64,000 nt of DNA from NCBI RefSeq assembly GCF_003860125.1, contig NZ_RQYL01000005.1, forward strand, positions 124,001-188,000. Direction: 5' to 3'. The position numbers and the translations under genes are program-made. Positions within the stretch are counted from its first letter, which is position 1; each line of letters opens with the position of its first letter. The stretch is from Fretibacterium sp. OH1220_COT-178. Its GTDB lineage: Bacteria > Synergistota > Synergistia > Synergistales > Aminobacteriaceae. Below are positions 16,446-25,747 of the stretch, in pieces. Below the pieces are notes generated by a model, which had not been told where the DNA came from, made no database searches, and worked only from the letters and a program-made list of their open reading frames with translations.

Positions 16446-17708
16446 CTATTTCTCGTCCGTTGCGATGAACTCCGGCACGGCCTCGGACGCCAGGGAGACC
16501 TGGGATCCGTCGGCCATGTTCTTGACGGTCACCGTGCCCTTCTCCATCTCCTCGGGGCCGATGATGCAGGCCCAGGCGGCGCCGGAGGCGCCCGCGCTCC
16601 TCATCTGGGACTTGAAGCCGCGCGCGGCGGCGTCCTGTTCGGCGGCGATCCCGTGCTGCCGCAGCCGGTGCGTCAGCACCTGGACGGCGCTCCGGGCGGA
16701 TTCGTCAAGGGCCACAGCATAGACCTTCGCCGAGGGGGCGCGGCCGAAGGAGCAGCCCTGCTCCTCCATCACGAGGACGATGCGGTCGAGCCCGCCCGCG
16801 AAGCCCACGCCCGGCAGGCGGGGCCCGCCGATGGCCTCGGACAGGTTGTCGTAGCGCCCGCCCCCGCAGACGGCGTTCTGCGCTCCGAGGTCGCCGGAGA
16901 GGATCTCATAGGCCGTCTTGGTGTAGTAGTCGAGCCCGCGCACCAGGCGCTTGTCCAGCCGGTAGGGGAAGTTCAGGCGCTCCAGCCCGGAGCGGACCTC
17001 CCGGAAGTGGTCCCGGCACTCCGGGCAGAGGTGGTCGTGGATGGACGGGGCGGCGTCCGCGACGGCCCCGCAGGAGGGGCTCTTGCAGTCCAGGATGCGC
17101 AGGGGGTTGCGCTCCATGCGTCCCACGCAGGTCTCGCAGAGCTCGCCCCTGCGGGCCTCGAAGTGCTCCAGCAGCGCCCTGCGGTAGACGGGGCGGCAGA
17201 CGGGGCACCCCACGGAGTTCAGGACCGCCTCCAGGTTCTTCAGCCCCAGCCGCCGGAAGATCTCCGCGGACAGGTCGATGATCTCGACGTCCGCGACGGG
17301 GCCGGGGATGCCCAAAAACTCCGCGTCGATCTGATAGAACTGGCGGTAGCGTCCCTTCTGGGGGCGCTCGTAGCGGAACATGGGCCCCCAGCACCACAGC
17401 TTGGCGAAGGCTCCCTGGGCGCAGAGCCCGTGCTCCAGCGCGGCGCGCACCATGCCCGCCGTGGCCTCCGGACGCAGGGTGACGCTGCGGTCCCCCCGGT
17501 CGACGAAGGTGTACATCTCCTTCTCCACGATGTCCGTGGTCTCGCCGACTCCGCGGGAGAACAGCTCCGTGTGCTCGAACAGGGGCAGATGGACCTCCGC
17601 GCAGCCGAAATCGGTCATCGTCTCGGCCGTCGTCCTCACCACGTAGGCCCACTTCCACGACTCGTCGGGCAGGATGTCCCGTACGCCTCTGGGCGCCTTG
17701 ATGTCCAT
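16446..17708 (-). CDS. hisS: Histidine--tRNA ligase
   Basis: A 420-residue class II aminoacyl-tRNA synthetase that charges tRNA-His. Visible features are the motif 1 region (RGVRDILPDE at the N-terminus), motif 2 (FRYERPQKGRYRQF), the His-binding stretch (RGLDYYTKTAYE) and a C-terminal anticodon-binding domain. A central insertion contains several Cys pairs (CPVC, CETC, CPEC), a likely zinc-binding insertion seen in many bacterial HisS proteins. ATG 17708 begins the conserved N-terminus; the ribosome site is weak (GGGG about 10 bases upstream). Single gene, divergent from the pilus cluster. Confidence 0.95.
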   Translation of the reverse strand: MDIKAPRGVRDILPDESWKWAYVVRTTAETMTDFGCAEVHLPLFEHTELFSRGVGETTDIVEKEMYTFVDRGDRSVTLRPEATAGMVRAALEHGLCAQGAFAKLWCWGPMFRYERPQKGRYRQFYQIDAEFLGIPGPVADVEIIDLSAEIFRRLGLKNLEAVLNSVGCPVCRPVYRRALLEHFEARRGELCETCVGRMERNPLRILDCKSPSCGAVADAAPSIHDHLCPECRDHFREVRSGLERLNFPYRLDKRLVRGLDYYTKTAYEILSGDLGAQNAVCGGGRYDNLSEAIGGPRLPGVGFAGGLDRIVLVMEEQGCSFGRAPSAKVYAVALDESARSAVQVLTHRLRQHGIAAEQDAAARGFKSQMRSAGASGAAWACIIGPEEMEKGTVTVKNMADGSQVSLASEAVPEFIATDEK

Positions 17709-18073
17709 CACGAACCAACCCCGTTTCCTTGCATTTTCGTAAAAAATGAATGGCAGGCAGATAGAAGCAGTATAACCCAAAAGGGGCGTTTTTTCAGTGC
17801 CGTTTGGGGCTTGAGTCGCCTCCGCGTTCGTCCGATACAAATTACATGTGGTGCTCCGCCTATTGAAGTGTTACAATCATGTTAAAATGCAAGGAAGTGC
17901 CCTTGAAAGAGAAAGGGATGCATAAGAGCGTGTCGGCCCCTGGCTCTTCAGGGGCACGTGGGTGATGGTCTTCCGCTGTTGGGATGGATCGACGGGTACT
18001 GAAACTAAGGCCCGGAAAGCCTGAGTCGGCGGAAGCCACGATTGTGGTGTATGTTTGTTGGGGGGTACGGGAA
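17709..18073. other. Divergent intergenic region hisS/pilB
   Basis: 365 bases between divergent genes, clearly less GC-rich in the first half. A 7-bp hairpin is at 17936-17955 (GCCCCTG / CAGGGGC). AT-rich hexamers around 17862-17885 could be promoter parts, but no pair has good spacing. I looked for c-di-GMP riboswitch signatures and found none. Confidence 0.4.
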
Positions 18074-20341
18074 ATGGCAACGTCGAGGAGACGGATAGGA
18101 GACATCCTGCTCGAGGCGCGCAGCATAACGCCCGAGGATCTTGAAAGGGGGTTGGCTGTCAAGGCCTCGGAGCCCGACAAGCGTCTGGGTACGATCTTGA
18201 TCGGGCTGGGCATCCTGACGGACCGTCAGGTGACGGAGGCTCTGGGTCTCCAGTTCATGCTCCCCGTGGTCAACGTGGGGGAGTACCTCGTCAACGTCAC
18301 GGCCCAGAATGCCCTGCCCCGTGAGCTCCTCGAGCGGCTGAACGCCTTTCCCCTGGAGTTTCAGAGCAACGATTCGGTCCTGCTCGTCGCGATATCCGAC
18401 CCCCTGGACGCCGCGACCCAGGCTGAGTTGCGCGAGAACTCCTCCCTGAAGCTCCGCTTTGCGCTGGCCCCCGCGGAGGAGATCCGTTGGGCGCTCAGCG
18501 GCGGGCAGAGCGCCCCGGCGGCGGCTCAGCCCCCGCAGCCGGCCCCTTCCCCTGCCGCAGCCGACGGGCGGGACGGGGCTGTCCCCATCGAGCTTCCGGC
18601 GCCGTCGCGCCCGGAGCCTCCCAAGGAAAGTCCCGTGGAGACCTCGGACGACACCTCCCTCATTCCGGCCTTTGCCGCCCTCCACGCGGCTCAGCCCAAA
18701 TTGGGGGACATCCTGGTTCAGGCGGGCGTCATCAACAACGAGCAGCTGACCCGGGCCCTTCAGGTTCAAAGGGATTCCGGAAAGAGGCTGGGCCAGATCT
18801 TCGTCTCGGAGGGGATCGTGTCCGAGGTTCGGCTTGCCGAGGCGCTCTCGACGCAGCTGAAGCTGCCCATGTTCACCCTCACCCGCTACCGCCCCATGCC
18901 GGAGGCCATCAAGATGGTGCCCCGGGCGGTCGCGGAGCGGCTGACCCTCATCCCTCTCGCGATCGTGGAGGACGACCTGCTGCTGGTGGCGATGGCCAAC
19001 CCGCTGGACCTGCTGGCCCAGGACGAGGTCCGGATGCTCACGGGCCGGAACCTGAAGGTGGGGATCGCGACGACCACCGATATCCTCCAGAACCTGGACC
19101 GCCTCTACAACCTCCAGGGCAGCCTGGAGGACGCGATCGTCGAGGTGGACCCCAGCCTGGAGGAGAACAAGGAGATCGACTTCGACTCCAGCGCCGACGA
19201 CGCCCCGGTCATTCAGCTGGTCAGCAATCTGCTGCAGCAGGCCGTGCGCGAGTCGGCCTCGGACATCCACGTCGAGGTCTATGAGAAGTCGGCGCGCGTG
19301 CGCTTCCGCGTGGACGGCCAGCTCTACACCGCGTTCGACTATCCCGTGGCGCTGCACCCCTCCGTCTCCGCCCGCCTCAAGATCATGAGCGGCATGGACA
19401 TCGCGGAGAAACGCAAACCGCAGGACGGCCGCATCCTGATCCGCGTGGACGGCCGGCGCATCGACCTGCGCGTCAGCGTCCTGCCCACGATGAACGGGGA
19501 GAAGGTCGTTCTGCGTATCCTGGACCAGGAGAGCTCCGCCGTGGGGCTGGACCGCCTGGGGCTCGAGGTCGACGACATGGAGAAGATCGAGATGTTCTGC
19601 ACCATGCCGTGGGGCATCATGCTGGTGACGGGTCCCACGGGAAGCGGAAAGTCGACGACGCTCTACTCCATGCTCCAGAGGATCAATCAGCCGGACGTCA
19701 ACATCATCACGGTCGAGGACCCGGTGGAGTTCTCCGTGGCGGGGATCAACCAGGTCCACGTCAACGAGAAGGCGGGCCTGACCTTCGAGTCCGCCCTGCG
19801 CTCCATCCTCCGCCAGGACCCCGACAAGGTGATGGTGGGAGAGATCCGCGACCAGAAGACCGCGCAGATCGCCATCCGCGCGGCCCTCACCGGGCACTTC
19901 GTGCTCTCGACCCTGCACACCAACGACGCGCCGAGCGCCGCCACCCGTATGATCGACATGGGGGTCCCGTCCTTTTTGGTCTCGGCGTCGCTGTCGGGCG
20001 TTATTGCCCAGCGCCTGGTCCGGCGCCTGTGCCCCCTGTGCCGGGAGGAGTACGAGCTGACCGCCAACATGTGCGAGACGCTGAACGTACCGGAGGGGAC
20101 CCACGCGTTCCGGCCCCGCGGCTGCAACGAGTGCCGGAACGGCTACAAGGGGCGGCGCGGCATCTACGAGATCATGGTGGTGGACGACGAGCTGCGGCGC
20201 ATGATCCTGGACGGGGTCAGCAACATCCAGCTCCGTGCGGAGGCCATCAATCGCGGGATGAAGACGCTGCGCCAATCGGGCATCAACGCGGCACTGGGGG
20301 GACACACCTCGCTGGAGGAGGTCTTCGCCACCACGCTTTAA
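18074..20341 (+). CDS. pilB: Type IV pilus extension ATPase PilB
   Basis: A 755-residue GspE/PilB-family hexameric ATPase that powers pilus assembly at the inner membrane. Two N-terminal MshEN-type domains are visible (about residues 5-65 and 205-270), each made of repeats beginning RxG or KLG/RLG and ending near a Gln, the layout known to bind c-di-GMP in related ATPases. A Pro/Ala-rich linker lies between them. The ATPase domain carries Walker A GPTGSGKSTT near residue 520, and the zinc-binding Cys set CPLC ... C ... CNEC is near the C-terminus. ATG 18074 is preferred over an upstream in-frame ATG at 17984 that lacks family similarity. First gene of the pilB-pilT-pilC-pilin set. Confidence 0.93.
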   Translation: MATSRRRIGDILLEARSITPEDLERGLAVKASEPDKRLGTILIGLGILTDRQVTEALGLQFMLPVVNVGEYLVNVTAQNALPRELLERLNAFPLEFQSNDSVLLVAISDPLDAATQAELRENSSLKLRFALAPAEEIRWALSGGQSAPAAAQPPQPAPSPAAADGRDGAVPIELPAPSRPEPPKESPVETSDDTSLIPAFAALHAAQPKLGDILVQAGVINNEQLTRALQVQRDSGKRLGQIFVSEGIVSEVRLAEALSTQLKLPMFTLTRYRPMPEAIKMVPRAVAERLTLIPLAIVEDDLLLVAMANPLDLLAQDEVRMLTGRNLKVGIATTTDILQNLDRLYNLQGSLEDAIVEVDPSLEENKEIDFDSSADDAPVIQLVSNLLQQAVRESASDIHVEVYEKSARVRFRVDGQLYTAFDYPVALHPSVSARLKIMSGMDIAEKRKPQDGRILIRVDGRRIDLRVSVLPTMNGEKVVLRILDQESSAVGLDRLGLEVDDMEKIEMFCTMPWGIMLVTGPTGSGKSTTLYSMLQRINQPDVNIITVEDPVEFSVAGINQVHVNEKAGLTFESALRSILRQDPDKVMVGEIRDQKTAQIAIRAALTGHFVLSTLHTNDAPSAATRMIDMGVPSFLVSASLSGVIAQRLVRRLCPLCREEYELTANMCETLNVPEGTHAFRPRGCNECRNGYKGRRGIYEIMVVDDELRRMILDGVSNIQLRAEAINRGMKTLRQSGINAALGGHTSLEEVFATTL

Positions 20342-20354
20342 CGGGCAACAAAAG

Positions 20355-20386
20355 GACGCCCCTCGAGGGGGCGTCGCATTTTATTT
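20355..20386 (+). terminator. Hairpin with T-rich tail between pilB and pilT
   Basis: An 8-bp stem (GACGCCCC / GGGGCGTC) with a 5-base loop, followed by GCATTTTATTT. Placed in the 61-base gap between pilB and pilT, it may partly terminate pilB transcripts and lower pilT expression. Confidence 0.6.
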
Positions 20387-20402
20387 CATGGGAGGTCTTG
20401 CC

Positions 20403-21488
20403 TTGCCTATCAGCTTGAGATCCCTGTTGGACGAGGTCATTGCAAGGGACGCCAGCGACCTGCACATCGGCGTGGGGGTCCCCCCGGCGATACGGATCGA
20501 CGGCCAGCTTCGCCACGTCGAGGGGGCGGGGGTGCCGACGGGCGCCGACATCGAGAAGGCCTTTCTGGAGGTGCTGTCGAAGGGCCAGTACGAAATCTTC
20601 AAGGCGTCGCGGGAGATGGACTTCAGTTTCGCCCACAGGGCGGCGAACGGCAAGGAGGCGCGTTTTCGCGGCAACTGCTTCCAGGAGGCCCACGGGCTGG
20701 CGGCCGCCTTCCGTCTGATCCCGGCCTACATCCGCTCGATCGACGATCTGGGGATTCCCTCCGTATTGAAGGAGATCGCCCGCAAGCGTCGCGGGCTCTT
20801 TCTGGTGACGGGGCCCACGGGCCACGGCAAGAGCACCACCCTGGCGGCGATCATCAAGGAGATCAACGCCACCCGTTACGAGCACATCATCACAATCGAG
20901 GACCCCATCGAGTACGTGCACCGTTCGGACCGCTGCCTGGTGCACCAGCGGGAGGTGGGGTCGGACACGGCGAGCTTCGCCGAGGGCCTGAGGCGCGCCC
21001 TGCGCCAGGACCCGGACGTGATCCTGATCGGCGAGCTTCGGGACCTGGAGACCATCTCGGCGGCGGTCACGGCAGCGGAGACGGGGCACTTGGTTCTGGG
21101 CACGCTCCACACTCAGGACGCGGCGCAGTCCATCGACCGCCTGATCGACGTCTTTCCGCCCCACCAGCAGCAGCAGATCCGGGTGCAGCTGGCGTCGGTC
21201 CTGGTGGGCATCTGTTCGCAGCAGCTCATCCCGAAGGGGACCACCGGCGGACGGATCTGCGCCACGGAGCTCCTGATCGCCAACCCTGCGGTGCGCAACT
21301 GCATCCGGGAAGGAAAGATCAGCCAGATCAAGACCGTGATCCAGACGGGGGCCGGCATCGGGATGCACACGATGGAGCAGAAGCTCTCGGAGTTTGTCAA
21401 AAACAGAATACTGCCCCTGGACGCTGCTTTGGCCTACGCCTACGATCCCCAGGACCTTCAGAGGATCCTGATGATGCAGGCGGGCTAG
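20403..21488 (+). CDS. pilT: Type IV pilus retraction ATPase PilT
   Basis: A 361-residue PilT ATPase that depolymerises the pilus. Visible features: Walker A (GPTGHGKSTT), Asp box and Walker B (DPDVILIGELRD), and the His-box region with GTLHTQDAAQSIDRLIDVFP. The AIRxNLRE-like C-terminal signature appears in diverged form. TTG 20403 is preferred because GGAGGT lies 6 bases upstream; an ATG at 20388 would place that site inside the gene. Confidence 0.93.
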   Translation: MPISLRSLLDEVIARDASDLHIGVGVPPAIRIDGQLRHVEGAGVPTGADIEKAFLEVLSKGQYEIFKASREMDFSFAHRAANGKEARFRGNCFQEAHGLAAAFRLIPAYIRSIDDLGIPSVLKEIARKRRGLFLVTGPTGHGKSTTLAAIIKEINATRYEHIITIEDPIEYVHRSDRCLVHQREVGSDTASFAEGLRRALRQDPDVILIGELRDLETISAAVTAAETGHLVLGTLHTQDAAQSIDRLIDVFPPHQQQQIRVQLASVLVGICSQQLIPKGTTGGRICATELLIANPAVRNCIREGKISQIKTVIQTGAGIGMHTMEQKLSEFVKNRILPLDAALAYAYDPQDLQRILMMQAG

Positions 21489-21515
21489 CGCGGCCCGGAC
21501 GGATTGGAGGCCCAC

Positions 21516-22757
21516 ATGAATTTCAAGTACAGAGGCCGTTCCGCGGACGGCAGCGTCGTCGAGGGGCAGGTGGATGCGGACACCCAGGATATGGCCCTGG
21601 ACATCCTGAAGCAACGGGGCGTTCTGGTTCTGGCGATCAACGCGGCCGGGTCCGGAGGAGATGCAGGCAGCGTCTCGCGGCGCTCCACCGAGGGCATGTC
21701 GCTCTTGGACAAACTGAAGCGTATCGGGACGGTGCCCGGGAAGACCAAGATGGTCTTCTTCCGCCAGCTCGCCACGATGATCAAGGCGGGGCTGAGCCTG
21801 ACCATGGCGCTCGACATCATCGCGGAGCAGGAGAAGAACCTGATCTTCCAGGACGTCCTGCTGGACGTCAAGGCCAGCATCGACCGGGGTGTCTCCCTGA
21901 GCCAGGCCATGAAGCAGCACAAGGAGTTCAACACCATGATGATCTCGCTGGTGCAGGCGGGCGAGGAAGGGGGGCTTCTGGACGAGTCCCTGGAGCGCGT
22001 GGCGAGCCTGCTGGAGAAGCAGGCGGCCCTGAGGGGCAAGATCAAGTCCGCCATGTTCTACCCCACCTTCGTCATCCTGTTCGCGATCGGCGTGGTGGTG
22101 GTCTTCATCGCGTTCATCCTGCCGAAGTTCAAGCAGGTCTTCGCGGGGATGAACATCGAGCTGCCGATGCTGACGCAGATCATGTTCGAGGTGGGGGACT
22201 ACTGCCAGGAGAACTGGAAGCTGATCGTGGGGGTGACGTTCGCCGTGATCACGGCCCTGGTCTGGATGATGAAGAGTCCTGTGACCAAGCCCTTCATGGA
22301 CCGGCTGAAGCTCAAGCTGCCGGTGGTCAAGAGCCTGGTGTTCAAGTCCTCCATGGCCCGGGCCACCCAGACCCTGGCGTCCCTGGTCACTGCGGGTGTG
22401 CCCATCCTGAGGGGGCTCGAGATGTCGGAGGAGGTGGCAGGCAACGACGTGATCCGCGTCGGGTTCGCCGACTTGCAGGCCGCGGCCAAGGCGGGCCTGC
22501 ACTTGGGCGACGCCGCCAAGCAGGCCAAAGTGTTTCCCCCTTTGGTGTGTCAGATGATGCGCATCGGCGAGGAAACGGGCCACCTGGACGACATGTTGGA
22601 GCGCGTGGCGACTTGGTACGACCAGGAGCTGGACGAACAGATCAAGGCCATGACCTCTTTGATGGAGCCCATCATGATCGTGATCGTGGGCGGAATCGTG
22701 GCCCTGATCGCAATGGCCATCTTCGGCCCCATCACAGCGGCAATTTCGCAGTTCTGA
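21516..22757 (+). CDS. pilC: Type IV pilus inner-membrane platform protein PilC
   Basis: A 413-residue GspF/PilC-family platform protein. It starts with the family hallmark FKYRGRSADG (YxxxxxxG type) and has two GspF domains, each with a cytoplasmic helical bundle. Membrane segments are near residues 185-210, 235-255 and 385-410. The repeated motif MIKAGLSLTMAL / LVTAGVPILRGL marks the two domains. GGAGG precedes ATG 21516. It connects PilB/PilT motors to pilin assembly. Confidence 0.93.
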   Translation: MNFKYRGRSADGSVVEGQVDADTQDMALDILKQRGVLVLAINAAGSGGDAGSVSRRSTEGMSLLDKLKRIGTVPGKTKMVFFRQLATMIKAGLSLTMALDIIAEQEKNLIFQDVLLDVKASIDRGVSLSQAMKQHKEFNTMMISLVQAGEEGGLLDESLERVASLLEKQAALRGKIKSAMFYPTFVILFAIGVVVVFIAFILPKFKQVFAGMNIELPMLTQIMFEVGDYCQENWKLIVGVTFAVITALVWMMKSPVTKPFMDRLKLKLPVVKSLVFKSSMARATQTLASLVTAGVPILRGLEMSEEVAGNDVIRVGFADLQAAAKAGLHLGDAAKQAKVFPPLVCQMMRIGEETGHLDDMLERVATWYDQELDEQIKAMTSLMEPIMIVIVGGIVALIAMAIFGPITAAISQF

Positions 22758-22807
22758 TGGAGTGATGTCTGTTCGGATAAAGTCAGTGGATTGGGTCTTA
22801 GGACCTA

Positions 22808-22835
22808 TTGCATTTGATGCAAAAATCCCTATACT
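22808..22835 (+). promoter_or_regulatory. Candidate promoter for pilin gene
   Basis: TTGCAT (22808-22813), a 16-base spacer, TATACT (22830-22835), 53 bases before the pilin ATG. The region is locally AT-rich, in contrast to its flanks, which suits a strongly expressed structural gene with its own promoter. Confidence 0.45.
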
Positions 22836-22888
22836 TATTGTCATCAAGCCCTAGGTATCAAGGGCTAAATTTAAAGGAGGAATTTTCC

Positions 22889-23374
22889 ATGAATATGCGT
22901 AAAGGTTTCACCCTCGTCGAGCTTCTGATCGTCATCGTCATCATCGGTATTTTGGCGGCTGCTATGTTGCTTTCCAGCGGTTCGGCGACAGCTTCTGCAG
23001 AGGCCTCCAACGTCGTCAGCAACCTGCGTAGCCTGAAGGCCGCTGCTCTGATGTTCTACATGACCAGCATGGATGACGTCGAGGCTGAGAACGGTAAGGT
23101 GCCCGCAAAATTTGATTTTGAGAAACACTTGGCTATCTATACCGATAACCCCAGCAAGTACAAAAAGACGGAGTATGCTTTGGTTTCGGATACTAACAAG
23201 AAATGGTATGTGGGTTATGACCTGAGCAAGGTCCCCAGCAGCACGAAGGATGAGGTGGCGGCAAAGCTGATCGGTAAGAGGAAATCGCTGGGGCTTATGG
23301 GCTCGGCGGCTTTGGGTAGCGCTCCTAAAGCCGAGTACAACAACGAAAACGTTATATGGATGATCGCCCGTTAG
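22889..23374 (+). CDS. Type IV major pilin (prepilin)
   Basis: A 161-residue prepilin. It has the short basic leader MNMRKG, cleavage expected between Gly6 and Phe7, Glu5 of the mature protein, and the long hydrophobic N-terminal helix (TLVELLIVIVIIGILAA). The C-terminal globular part has no cysteines, so no disulfide-bounded D-region. An excellent AAAGGAGG ribosome site lies 8 bases before the ATG. The gene is less GC-rich than its neighbours, typical of pilins. It ends with a strong terminator. Confidence 0.93.
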   Translation: MNMRKGFTLVELLIVIVIIGILAAAMLLSSGSATASAEASNVVSNLRSLKAAALMFYMTSMDDVEAENGKVPAKFDFEKHLAIYTDNPSKYKKTEYALVSDTNKKWYVGYDLSKVPSSTKDEVAAKLIGKRKSLGLMGSAALGSAPKAEYNNENVIWMIAR

Positions 23375-23396
23375 TTCTGAAAAGTTCAGGCGCTTT

Positions 23397-23429
23397 GCGA
23401 AGGATCCCGCGAGGGGTCCTTCGCTTTTT
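23397..23429 (+). terminator. Rho-independent terminator after pilin
   Basis: A 12-bp stem with one G-T pair (23397-23408 with 23413-23424), loop GCGA, then five T residues. Confidence 0.85.
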
Positions 23430-23509
23430 GTGTCTTTTGAAAACCTCCGGCACAGCCGGGGGTTCATGTAGCTTCCGGCCATGAGAATTGTTTTCCCTCG
23501 AGTAAAGAG

Positions 23510-23538
23510 TGTAAGAAAGTCAAGGGTTATTTACAAAA
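23510..23538 (+). repeat. Left terminal inverted repeat of IS481-like element
   Basis: Starts TGTAAGAAAGTC and continues AAGGGTTATTTACAAAA. It matches the reverse complement of 24378-24406 at 22 of 29 positions. Confidence 0.75.
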
Positions 23539-24331
23539 TCCTGGCTGAAAAATATAAACAGAGCTTTTCTCCCGGTGTCAAATTACCCAGAGCTTTGTGA
23601 GGTTTGACCCAGTTGTAGTCATTGACGAAACGGGCCAGTGATTTTCTGCGAAGCTCCGGAGACTCGAAATGCTCCTTATCGTGCCACATCTCCATCAAGG
23701 TCCGTATGACCCGTTCCGCCATTGGTCTTCGGTGTTGCCGGGCGCGTGAACTTCTGCCCGATACCCTTTCTCATGCACAGCTCCGCAAAAGCGTGATGCT
23801 CCGGATTCCCTTGAAATTCTTTGCCGTTGTCCGTATAGGCTGTCTCAATCGTATAGGCGCATTCCTCCAGGACTTGACCCGGAAAGCTCCCTGCGGAAGC
23901 GGCTGTCTTGTCCGGCAGGATTGCCGCATAGAGCTCACGGCTGTAGTCGTCGATCGCCACGAAAAGATAATCTCGCGGGTCGGTATTGACCTGTCCCTTC
24001 AGTAAAGGCAGACGCTTGCAGTCAAGGTGAAGCATTTCTCCCGGATAGCTTTTGTTGTAGCGTTTGGCCTCCTTTTTCAATCTGGCTTCAATTGTCTTTC
24101 TACTTTGGCAAGACGTTTCATGTCCCAGGCCAGAGTGCGGAAACGAGCATTACAGCTGTTGTGAATAGAGAAATCCCGTTTGTGGCCTCGTGCCAAAATC
24201 TTATAGATGGTCGGACGGGAGACGTGATATTCCTCGGCCAGCGAAGCAACGCGTATGTGTTCTGTGTGATGCCTCCGGTAAATCTCCTCTCGTTGCTGGG
24301 GTGTCAGTTTTGTGCGTTTGTGGACGTTCAT
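23531..24331 (-). pseudogene. IS481-type DDE transposase, two frameshifts
   Basis: Three consecutive frames together make one transposase. The N-terminal helix-turn-helix part (24331-24077: LTPQQREEIYRRHH, SRPTIYKIL) runs out at a stop near 24080. The DDE core follows (24080-23676: LHLDCKRLPLL, FVAIDDYSREL, AYTDNGKEFQ). The C-terminal part (23722-23531: AERVIRTLMEMW ... FVNDYNWVKPHKAL) is in another frame. Loss of one A near 24088 and a small deletion near 23725 explain the two shifts. The element is therefore unable to make an intact transposase. Confidence 0.85.
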
Positions 24332-24377
24332 TTCGGGCGGCTCCTTCCCGGGCGTTTGCCTCCTGCAACCTCACCCG

Positions 24378-24406
24378 GTTTGTAAACAACCCTAGATTGT
24401 TCTACA
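24378..24406 (-). repeat. Right terminal inverted repeat of IS481-like element
   Basis: On the minus strand starts TGTAGAACAATC and continues TAGGGTTGTTTACAAAC, the partner of the left repeat. Confidence 0.75.
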
Positions 24407-24415
24407 CAGTAGATC

Positions 24416-25741
24416 TCAGAACTTGCTCTTCCGGGTCACCCACCAAGGGGCCATGGACGTGTCGGCATGGCCATGGCCCCACAGTTCCCAGAATGTCGCA
24501 AAACAGCTGTTCAATCGGGTCACGAAGGCAAAAAGAGGAAAAAGGGGCAGCCACACGGTCAGTTTGAGATCTTCGCGAAGGCGCTCCGAGAGCATCAGCA
24601 CTGAGGAGATCCAGATAAACAAGGTCAGCGTCAGGTAGAAAAGGTAGACCAGAACCATCAGGGACACAGCCACCCGGATGGGAAAGGCGATGAAGAGGTA
24701 GACGGTATAGATCAGAAGCAGGATGGGCATCATGATCTGAAACATCAATCCGGACAGGATTTGATAGAGGAAGTTGGGCCACCCCAGGATCCGTGGGGAA
24801 AAGGCTTTGCGGTGCTTTCTGAAATAGATGAAGGAGAGGTCCCCGTCCCAGCGCAGGCGCTGCCGCAGAAAGCCCAGCATCGACACGGGCACGTCGGTGT
24901 GCCCTATCGCCTCGGAGTCGAAGACGATGCGCATCTTTTTCCCCTGGCGCCCGAAATAGCTCTTGACCCGCAGGGTCAGGTCCAGATCCTCGGCCGTTCC
25001 GGCATCCCATCCCACGATCAGCTCCAGGATGGAACGCCGGAAGATGCCGAACGCGCCCGAGATGTTGTTCACCAGGTTGAACTCGCTGAGCCCGGTCTTG
25101 CTGGCGTGGATGGACAGAAAGTATTCGATGGCCTGCATGCGGGTCACGATGCTCGCCCGGACGTTGCGGACGCGCAGGGAGCCGGCTACGCACGCGACGG
25201 AGGGGTCCTGGAAATGCCGGGTCGCCCGCTCCACCATGTTGTTGTCGAACGAGGTATCGCCGTCCAAAGCCATGATGACTTTTCCTGTGGAGAATTTCAG
25301 CCCGGTGTTCAGGGTGGATACCCGCCCGCCCCTCTGCCATTTGGGGACCACGATGATGCTGCGATTTGCGTGGGCCGAGACGAAACCGCGCATGGCCTGT
25401 GCGGCATCGTAGGTGTCCCGGTTCTGATCGGCACCGTCGATCACCACGACGAGCTGGATCGAGCCGGGGTAGATCTGCGTACAGAGCGACCGAATCGTCT
25501 TGCGGATCTCCGCCCCCTCGCTGTAGCAGGTGACGATGCAGCTGACGGACGGGTACCAGGCGGTACGGTCCCGCTCCCCCCATCGGCGGATGGTCGCGCG
25601 CACCACGCCCAGGAAGACCATCAGATAGACGGGTACCTCGAAGAACAGGACGAAGGGGATAAACTTCCAAAGCACCGTCATGTCGGCCCGGACGATGGGA
25701 GTGAGGAAATTCCAAGAAAAAAGCTCCGACAGAGCCTCCAT
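24416..25741 (-). CDS. Membrane-bound family 2 glycosyltransferase (exopolysaccharide synthase)
   Basis: A 441-residue processive GT2 synthase resembling cellulose/PNAG/alginate synthases. Two N-terminal membrane segments (about 24-50) precede the cytoplasmic GT-A domain with DGD at 160-162, the ED acid pair at 251-252 and QRLRW at 294-298, the signature of processive synthases. Three to four hydrophobic segments follow (about 325-425). The substrate sugar is unknown. The gene starts 6 bases after the stop of the zinc-ribbon/GGDEF-like gene and is the last gene of the operon before the IS element. There is no PilZ domain, so c-di-GMP control, if any, must come from a partner protein. Confidence 0.88.
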   Translation of the reverse strand: MEALSELFSWNFLTPIVRADMTVLWKFIPFVLFFEVPVYLMVFLGVVRATIRRWGERDRTAWYPSVSCIVTCYSEGAEIRKTIRSLCTQIYPGSIQLVVVIDGADQNRDTYDAAQAMRGFVSAHANRSIIVVPKWQRGGRVSTLNTGLKFSTGKVIMALDGDTSFDNNMVERATRHFQDPSVACVAGSLRVRNVRASIVTRMQAIEYFLSIHASKTGLSEFNLVNNISGAFGIFRRSILELIVGWDAGTAEDLDLTLRVKSYFGRQGKKMRIVFDSEAIGHTDVPVSMLGFLRQRLRWDGDLSFIYFRKHRKAFSPRILGWPNFLYQILSGLMFQIMMPILLLIYTVYLFIAFPIRVAVSLMVLVYLFYLTLTLFIWISSVLMLSERLREDLKLTVWLPLFPLFAFVTRLNSCFATFWELWGHGHADTSMAPWWVTRKSKF

Positions 25742-25747
25742 GGCGTC

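Larger units (their letters stand above)
23510..24406 (-). mobile_element. Decayed IS481-family insertion sequence
   Basis: An 897-base element bounded by imperfect terminal inverted repeats of about 29 bases (22 matches) that start TGTA. It holds a broken transposase gene on the minus strand. No clear target-site duplication is visible outside the ends (left flank AGTAAAGAG, right flank CAGTAGATC). The right end lies 10 bases beyond the stop of the glycosyltransferase gene, so the element inserted at the 3' edge of the exopolysaccharide operon. Confidence 0.8.

Noticed and set aside
18005-20305. 766-codon minus-strand frame opposite pilB, and a similar 854-codon frame at 20283-22847 opposite pilT/pilC
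   Set aside because: Antisense shadows of well-defined pilus genes; their translations are His/Arg/Asp-rich without any domain.
23500-24416. Target-site duplication flanking the IS481-like element
   Set aside because: The bases just outside the two terminal repeats do not match over 4 or more positions at the proper offset; only an AGTA at different distances.
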